A stretch of 64,000 bases of DNA from Streptomyces albus subsp. chlorinus (GTDB lineage Bacteria > Actinomycetota > Actinomycetes > Streptomycetales > Streptomycetaceae): positions 7,301,378 to 7,365,377 of the forward strand of contig NZ_VJOK01000001.1 of the NCBI RefSeq assembly GCF_013302895.1, in the 5' to 3' direction. The notes beneath the pieces were generated by a model. It was not told the origin of the DNA, did not search any database, and was given only the letters and a program-made list of their open reading frames with translations. Shown one piece after another: positions 58,636 to 64,000 of the stretch (position 1 is its first letter; every line of letters begins with the position of its first letter). Both the position numbers and the translations under genes were made by a program.

Positions 58636-59205
58636 GTGAGCACCGAATCCGGAACGACCCAGACTCCGGGCGCACGACTCCGTCGTCGCCGGCGAGCACT
58701 GCAACTCACCCTCAGCGATGTCGCTGCCCGTGCGGAGGTCACCGAGGGCCACCTCTCCTCGATCGAACGCGGCCGCTCGAATGCGAGTGTGTCGACACTC
58801 CAGCGGATCTGCGCGGTGCTTCGTCTCAACGTCGGCGACCTCTTCGCACAGACCTCGTCCGCGGCCCGGCCGGTACTCCGCTTCCGGGACGCCAAAGGCG
58901 TGGCCTTCGGTGAGGGCGCCTCGAAAATCAAGCTGACACCGCCGCACTTCGACCACCTCGAACTCCTCCTCGGCCACTTCGCACCAGGCGGATCAACGGG
59001 CGTCGACCCCTACACGCATGGTGATTCCGAGGAGGTCCTCCTCGTCATCGAGGGTGCCGTCGAGGTCACGGTCGACGGCGAGACCCATGCTCTGTCGTCC
59101 TTCGACTCGGTCCACTACCGCAGCAGCCGGCCGCACCGCGTCGCCGAGAGCACAGGCACCGCCGAGGCCCGGGTCCTGTGGGCGATGTCTCCTCCGACCT
59201 ACTGA
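58636..59205 (+). CDS. XRE-family regulator with cupin sensor domain
   Basis: A 189-residue regulator. The N-terminal HTH (about 12-66) reads RLRRRRRALQLTLSDVAARA, then GHLSSIERGRSNASVSTL. The C-terminal cupin (about 105-186) has HGDSEEVLLVIEGAVEVTVD and SFDSVHYRSSRPHRV, with metal-site His/Glu residues in part. This is the PuuR-like layout found with amine and amino-acid catabolic genes. GTG start. It is followed by a FAD oxidoreductase and a peptide transporter on the same strand, which it probably controls. Confidence 0.9.
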   Translation: MSTESGTTQTPGARLRRRRRALQLTLSDVAARAEVTEGHLSSIERGRSNASVSTLQRICAVLRLNVGDLFAQTSSAARPVLRFRDAKGVAFGEGASKIKLTPPHFDHLELLLGHFAPGGSTGVDPYTHGDSEEVLLVIEGAVEVTVDGETHALSSFDSVHYRSSRPHRVAESTGTAEARVLWAMSPPTY

Positions 59206-59471
59206 CCGTCCCCGTCCGAACACGTTCCCGCCCCCGCACGTCCCCGCATTGCGCCCCGAGGCGTGGCCCAGACGAACGTGCCCGAACACACCTGCGCCCG
59301 CGCGTCCTGACGCGGCGACGCGCGGCGTTGGCCGCGGCGCGCCCCGACACCCTCGGCGTACGCCATCCGTCCCCTCGGTGCCGAACGCCCTACCGCGGTG
59401 CCGGTGCGCCGTCAGCCAGTGCGGCCCGCCCGGTCGGGCGCCACGACTCCGCAACCGTCGAGGAACAGGTA

Positions 59472-60947
59472 ATGACCACGTACCGTAATGGTGACATCTC
59501 GCACTGGATGCGGGCTTCCGTCCCCCCGGACCTTTCCGGGCAGCGTTCGGCCGGACGGACCGCGAGCGCTTCCGCGCGCGGCACCCGGTCCCGGGTCCCC
59601 CTGCCGGCCGAGAAGCAGGATCTCGTCATCGTCGGCGGCGGGCTCACCGGGCTGTGGGCGGCCTATTACGCCTCGCTCGACCACCCCGACCGGGCGATCA
59701 CCGTCCTGGAGGCCGAGGAGGTCGGCTATGGCGCGAGCGGACGCAACGGGGGCTGGCTCTCGACCCTGATCCCCGGCAACCGAGCCGTCTACGCCAAGTC
59801 CGTCGACGCGGCGGGTGGGAACGGGACCGAGGCCGTCCGCGCCTTCCAGCAGGCCATGTTCACCGCGATCGACGAGACGCTGGCCGTTCTCGGCACCGAG
59901 GGCATCGACGCGCACCAAACGCAGGGCGGAAACCTCAAGGTCGCCCAGACCCCGGCCGGAATGGAACGCATCCGCGCGACGTATCGAAGCGACCTCACCT
60001 ACGGCTACTCGACCGACGATGTCCGGCTCCTCGACGCGGCCGAGGCACGGGCCCGCGTCAACGTCGAGGGCGCGGTCGGCGGCATCCTCTACGCGCGCAC
60101 GACAGCCGTCGATCCCGCGCTGCTCACCCGGGGCCTGGCCGCGGCCGTCGCCGCGCGGGGCGTACGGATCTGTGAGGGGACGCGGGTCCGTCACATCAGC
60201 AAGGGCACCGTGCTGACGGATCGCGGTCCGGTGCGCGGCACCACGGTCCTGTCCTGTCTCGAAGCCTATTCGGGCACCGTCACCGGGGACGCGCCCGGCC
60301 TCGGCGCACGGCAGTTGGTCCCGGTGAACTCCTCAATCATCGTCACCGAGCAGTTGCCGGAGGAGACCTGGGAACGTATCGGCTGGCAGGGCCGGGAATG
60401 CCTCAGCGACGCCGCCCACACCTTCGTCTACGCCCAGCGCACCGCCGACGGCCGGATCGCGATCGGCGGACGCGGCTCGCCCTACGCCTACAACTCGGGC
60501 ACACCCGGCAGCGGCGCCGTCGACAGGCGGACCGTCGCACAGCTGCGAGGAAAGCTCGCCGCCCTCTTCCCCGGCATCGACATGCCGATCGCCCATGCCT
60601 GGCGGGGAGCCATCGGCGTCACCCGCGACTGGTGCGCCGGAATCCATTTCGATCCGGACACCCGCGTCGGCGTCGCCCGCGGTTACGCGGGACACGGGGT
60701 GACGGCGACCCAGCTGGCGGCCCGTACGCTCCTCGACCGCGCCGAGGGCAGGTCCACCCCGCGCACCGCACTGCCGTGGAACGACCACGACTCCGGGCTC
60801 TGGGAACCCGAACCCCTCCGCTGGCTCGGCGTCCACGCGATGTACCGGCTCTTCGAGGTCGCGGACGGCTGGGAGCAGTACCGCCGCGCCGGGCGGACCT
60901 CGCTGATCGCCCGCTTCGGCTCCCGGCTGGCCGGACTCCACGAGTAG
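59472..60947 (+). CDS. FAD-dependent amine/amino-acid oxidoreductase (DAO family, PuuB-like)
   Basis: A 491-residue flavoprotein. A 48-residue polar leader precedes the dinucleotide-binding GGGLTG (55-60) with Glu80 and the FAD motif GASGRNGG (87-94). The C-terminal flavin-contact region contains AWRGAIGVTRD and GVARGYAGHGVTATQL, typical of gamma-glutamylputrescine-oxidase-like enzymes. The ATG at 59472 follows GAGGAAC. With the upstream cupin regulator and downstream POT transporter it suggests uptake and oxidative deamination of an amine or a small peptide-derived amine; the substrate is inferred only in type. Confidence 0.88.
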   Translation: MTTYRNGDISHWMRASVPPDLSGQRSAGRTASASARGTRSRVPLPAEKQDLVIVGGGLTGLWAAYYASLDHPDRAITVLEAEEVGYGASGRNGGWLSTLIPGNRAVYAKSVDAAGGNGTEAVRAFQQAMFTAIDETLAVLGTEGIDAHQTQGGNLKVAQTPAGMERIRATYRSDLTYGYSTDDVRLLDAAEARARVNVEGAVGGILYARTTAVDPALLTRGLAAAVAARGVRICEGTRVRHISKGTVLTDRGPVRGTTVLSCLEAYSGTVTGDAPGLGARQLVPVNSSIIVTEQLPEETWERIGWQGRECLSDAAHTFVYAQRTADGRIAIGGRGSPYAYNSGTPGSGAVDRRTVAQLRGKLAALFPGIDMPIAHAWRGAIGVTRDWCAGIHFDPDTRVGVARGYAGHGVTATQLAARTLLDRAEGRSTPRTALPWNDHDSGLWEPEPLRWLGVHAMYRLFEVADGWEQYRRAGRTSLIARFGSRLAGLHE

Positions 60948-61014
60948 CAGGACCGACCGCGCTGCCGACGGTTCTCCACCCCGAACCGTCAGCTCACGAC
61001 TGCGAGGTACCACC

Positions 61015-62490
61015 ATGACATCGACAACGCCGCGGCTCGCCGCGCCCGCCGAGGACCGTACCGTGCCCCGCCGGATATGGAGCATGGCGTTCACGGAACT
61101 GTGGGAACGCTTCTCCTTCTACGGCCTGCAGGGAATCCTGTCCTTCTACCTCCTGTACTCCCTCGGTGAGGGAGGTCTCGACCTCGGGCCCGCCGCGTCG
61201 TCGGGAATCGTCGGAGCCTACGGCGGCGCCGTCTACCTGGCCCAGTTGGCCGGGGCCTGGGTCGGTGACCGGCTCCTCAGCCCGAAGTACGTCGTGCTCT
61301 GGGGCGGGATCGTCATCACCTGCGGGCACCTCGCCCTCGCGGCCCTGTCCGGGCTGACCGGTCTCGGGGTCGGTCTCGTACTCATCATCCTCGGCACCGG
61401 CGCTCTCAAGACGAACATCACCTCGATCGTCGGGTTCATGCTCGACGGCCACACCGATGCCAGGCGTGACGCCGGGTTCTCCTACTTCTACATGGCGATC
61501 AACATCGGCGCCGTCGCAGGGCCGCTGTCCACCGGCTTCGCCCAGAACCAGTGGGGATTCCACTACGGATTCGTCCTCGCCGCGGTGGGCATGTTCGCCG
61601 CTCTCGTCCAGTACGGCTTCTCACTGAAGAAGCTGCCCGAACGCGCGGGACGAGTGAACAACCCGCTGCCCAAGGACCGGATCCTCGCCCCGCTCGGGTA
61701 CACGGTCGCCGCGGTCGCCGTCATCGCGGTGTGCTCGCTCAGCGGGCTGTTCCGTGCGGAGAACATGTCGAGCGTCGTCACGATCGCCGCGCTCGTGGCC
61801 GCGGCCGGCTATTTCGCCGTCATCCTCTCCTCGGCCAAGGTGACGGACGACGAGAAGCGGCGGGTGAGCGCCTATCTGCCGCTGTTCCTGCTCTCGGGTG
61901 TCTACTTCGGGTTCCTCTTCCAGAAGTTCACCGCGAGCTCGATCCTCATCACCGACCGGGTCGACCTGGAGATCGGGACCTGGAGGTTTCCGAGCGCCTG
62001 GATCACGGCCGTCAGCCCGCTCTCGGCCGTCTTGATCACACCGCTCGTCGCACGCCTGTGGGGCCGTCTCGGGGAGCGGCAGCCCAAGCCGGTGGCGAAG
62101 TTCGCCATCGGGCTCCTCCAGATCGGCTTCGCGTACTTCTACCTCCTCGCCATCTCCACCGCGACGGGGAACGCGACGATCCCGCTTCTCCTCATCCTCC
62201 TGTTCATGGTGCTCGCCGGGTCGTCCGAGGTCTACGTCGGACCCATCGGACTGGCGCTGGCGACGAAGATCGGACCGGCCAGGCTCAAAGCCCAGATGGT
62301 CGGGCTGAACTTCCTCACCCTGGCTCTCGGCTCGTCGCTCTCCGGCCTGCTCGGCCAGCTCTTCGCCGCCCTCCCGAGCGCCGCCTACTTCGCGATCGTC
62401 GCGGGCTCCGCGGTCGTTCTCGGCGGGGCACTGCTGCTCGCCCGTAAGCCCCTGAACCGGGCGTTGTACGCGGGGCTCCAGGCGGAGTAG
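61015..62490 (+). CDS. POT/PTR-family proton-coupled peptide transporter
   Basis: A 491-residue transporter with about 14 helices. ELWERFSFYG (28-37) is the ExxERFxYY proton-coupling motif, GTGALKTNIT (about 142-151) and FYMAINIGA are further POT signatures, and a C-terminal half of the usual kind follows. ATG with no strong SD. It lies 67 bp after the FAD oxidoreductase in one operon. POT proteins import di- and tripeptides and some modified peptides. Within this operon it probably supplies the oxidase's substrate. Confidence 0.9.
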   Translation: MTSTTPRLAAPAEDRTVPRRIWSMAFTELWERFSFYGLQGILSFYLLYSLGEGGLDLGPAASSGIVGAYGGAVYLAQLAGAWVGDRLLSPKYVVLWGGIVITCGHLALAALSGLTGLGVGLVLIILGTGALKTNITSIVGFMLDGHTDARRDAGFSYFYMAINIGAVAGPLSTGFAQNQWGFHYGFVLAAVGMFAALVQYGFSLKKLPERAGRVNNPLPKDRILAPLGYTVAAVAVIAVCSLSGLFRAENMSSVVTIAALVAAAGYFAVILSSAKVTDDEKRRVSAYLPLFLLSGVYFGFLFQKFTASSILITDRVDLEIGTWRFPSAWITAVSPLSAVLITPLVARLWGRLGERQPKPVAKFAIGLLQIGFAYFYLLAISTATGNATIPLLLILLFMVLAGSSEVYVGPIGLALATKIGPARLKAQMVGLNFLTLALGSSLSGLLGQLFAALPSAAYFAIVAGSAVVLGGALLLARKPLNRALYAGLQAE

Positions 62491-62685
62491 CCGCACCAGG
62501 GCTGTGCTGGGCCTCCTTCACGGCAGCGCCCGGGGCGGCGAAAGCCCGGGGGGAGGCCGACGGGGACCGGGGGAGGAGCCCCGTCCGGGACCGCACCGAC
62601 GCGGGCCGTCGGTCGCCGTGCCCGACCGGGGACACCGGGAGTGCGTGCCGTCGTCCGCGGCCCCGGCCCCGCGCTGTTGTGCACT
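62491..62685. other. Convergent intergenic region
   Basis: A GC-rich stretch between the transporter and the convergent glycosyltransferase, with several partial hairpins but no perfect long stem. It probably contains terminators for both. Confidence 0.4.
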
Positions 62686-63924
62686 TCACACGGACACGTG
62701 CGGCGGCTCTTTCCCGGCGATGGTGTCGAGCAGCAGCTTCGCGGCCACCCTCGCTCCGTCGGTGCGGATCGCACCGGCCACGGACCTCGCCCGTGTCCGC
62801 GCCTGCGGCGACAGGGCCGTGGCGAGCGCGGACGAGAGGGAGCCGGGGGTCGGCGTCGTCCCCTCGTGTGCCGCACCGATGCCCAACTCGGCCACTCGCC
62901 TCGCCCAGTACGGCTGGTCCGCGATCCGCGGGACCACCACCTGGGGCGCCCCGGACAGCGCCGCCGTCGTCGTCGTACCCGCGCCGCCGTGGTGAACGAC
63001 GGCGGCCACGCGGCGGAACAGCGCCTGCTGGTTGACCTCTCCCACGACGAAGCAGTCGTCGGAGTCGTCGATCGGGGCCAGGTCCGCCCAGCCGCGGGCG
63101 AGGACCAGCCGACGGCCCCGCGCCCTGACCGCCTCCGTGACCGCGCGGGCGATGTCGTCGGGGGCATGCGCGGCCATGCTGCCGAAGCCCACGTACACCG
63201 GCGGTTGGCCGACGTCCAAGAACGCCTCCAGCTCCTCCGGGAGCGGCCGGTCGTCCGGCAGGATCCACGCCCCGGTCCGCACGAGGTCGAGGTCCGTCAT
63301 GCCCTGCGACGGGCACAGCGTCGGGTCCGCCGCCAGCCACGGCCGGCCGGTGAGGACGTGGTCGCGTACGTTGTCCACCGGCGGCAGGCCGAGCGCCGCC
63401 CGATGGCTGTTGAGCGCATCGCCGTACAGCGCGTTCACCCGCTGGGCGTCCTGCTCCCACAGCACCCGGTTGTCGGTCTCGCTCCGCGGCGACGGTGTGC
63501 CCGGCCGCCGCCCAGGGGGAAAGCGCCGCGACGGCAGGCCCAGGGTGTGGAAGCAAGCGAGCACATACGGAAGGCCCAGCTTCTCGGCCACGTCCCGTGC
63601 GCCGGCCGGCATCAGACCGGTCGCCAGCAGCGCGTCACACCCCTCGGCGGCTGCCATGAGCGTCTCGAACCGTGCCGCGACCAGCTGAGGCGCGAGCCGG
63701 AACGCGTCCTCGGCCGTCGGTGGCTTCGTGCCGGCCACCACCGAGCGCACTGCCGGGCCGAGCGGCACCAGCGGCACCCCGGCACGCGCCAGCAGCGCCG
63801 CGAACTCCTTGTCCGGCGGCGCGCAAACCCGGGCCTCCGCACCGAGTTCCCGCAGCCCCACCGCCAGTCCTGCCAACGGTTCCACATCTCCGCGCGATCC
63901 CCACGTCGTCAACAGCACACGCAC
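62686..63924 (-). CDS. UGT/GT-B-type glycosyltransferase (GtfB/MGT family)
   Basis: A 412-residue GT1-family enzyme. RVLLTTWGSRGDVEPLAGLA opens the acceptor domain, and VYVGFGSMAA marks the start of the nucleotide-binding domain. The donor-binding motif is HHGGAGTTTTAALSGAPQVV, followed by DQPYWARRV. The GTG at 63924 with GGGAG 8 nt upstream gives the family N-terminus; a longer frame runs to 63996. Relatives glycosylate glycopeptides, macrolides and lipids, as tailoring or for self-protection. The gene is convergent to the peptide transporter. Acceptor unknown. Confidence 0.9.
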   Translation of the reverse strand: MRVLLTTWGSRGDVEPLAGLAVGLRELGAEARVCAPPDKEFAALLARAGVPLVPLGPAVRSVVAGTKPPTAEDAFRLAPQLVAARFETLMAAAEGCDALLATGLMPAGARDVAEKLGLPYVLACFHTLGLPSRRFPPGRRPGTPSPRSETDNRVLWEQDAQRVNALYGDALNSHRAALGLPPVDNVRDHVLTGRPWLAADPTLCPSQGMTDLDLVRTGAWILPDDRPLPEELEAFLDVGQPPVYVGFGSMAAHAPDDIARAVTEAVRARGRRLVLARGWADLAPIDDSDDCFVVGEVNQQALFRRVAAVVHHGGAGTTTTAALSGAPQVVVPRIADQPYWARRVAELGIGAAHEGTTPTPGSLSSALATALSPQARTRARSVAGAIRTDGARVAAKLLLDTIAGKEPPHVSV

Positions 63925-64000
63925 TTGCGACTCCCGTTCCTGCAGGTCCTGGCGTTCGGCCGCCGATTCTGCGGCATGACCCGGGCCTTGCGGCAAGCCC

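Overview
The window is very GC-rich, with GC-biased third codon positions, many GTG starts and very rare TTA leucine codons. It carries families typical of streptomycetes: a Spo0M-like protein, a LAL-type LuxR regulator, a GlxA-type regulator, a CGNR zinc-finger protein, DHA2 exporters and bldA-type TTA codons. I read it as a Streptomyces chromosome. The dense regulator/enzyme pairs and many gene relics fit an accessory chromosome arm, but arm position is an inference. I saw no rRNA, tRNA, CRISPR array or intact insertion sequence.

Positions 1-10879 are the edge of a nonribosomal-peptide gene cluster. In order: the tail of a probable M28-type peptidase, an MbtH-like protein, a C-methyltransferase-like enzyme, an O-methyltransferase, a 3Fe-4S ferredoxin, a membrane protein fused to a spermidine-synthase-like domain, a convergent Tat-exported FAD oxidase of the berberine-bridge type, a P450, a DHA2 exporter, two small coupled ORFs and an unusual winged-helix regulator. 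From memory, the order peptidase / MbtH / C-methyltransferase / O-methyltransferase, plus a secreted FAD oxidase, matches tetrahydroisoquinoline clusters (saframycin, safracin, naphthyridinomycin). There a tyrosine is methylated and NRPS-assembled, exported as a prodrug, trimmed by a peptidase and oxidised outside the cell. The NRPS genes would lie upstream of this window. TTA codons in the regulator, the exporter and the secreted oxidase suggest bldA control.

From about 10.9 to 64 kb the window is a mosaic of short units, mostly a regulator beside an enzyme or transporter. They include an erythromycin-esterase homologue, MFS transporters, a CGNR regulator with an MFS gene, a Ser/Thr kinase, an SDR-SDR-tautomerase operon, AraC and GlxA regulators, a TetR/methyltransferase pair, a large LAL regulator, a LysR/Dabb pair, a TetR/alcohol dehydrogenase pair with twin operators, an EamA/LysR pair with three 20-bp-spaced palindromes, a TetR/esterase pair, a cupin regulator / amine oxidase / peptide transporter operon, and a UGT-like glycosyltransferase at the right edge.

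Among these I count eleven well- or moderately-supported relics or frameshifted genes (response regulator, two AraC/XRE-type regulators, XRE-cupin regulator, GNAT, TatA, EamA, lipoprotein, metallo-hydrolase, TetR, propeller-type secreted protein). At two places (35226 and 57971) a divergent pair has lost both 5' ends at one junction, which points to deletion of the shared promoter region.
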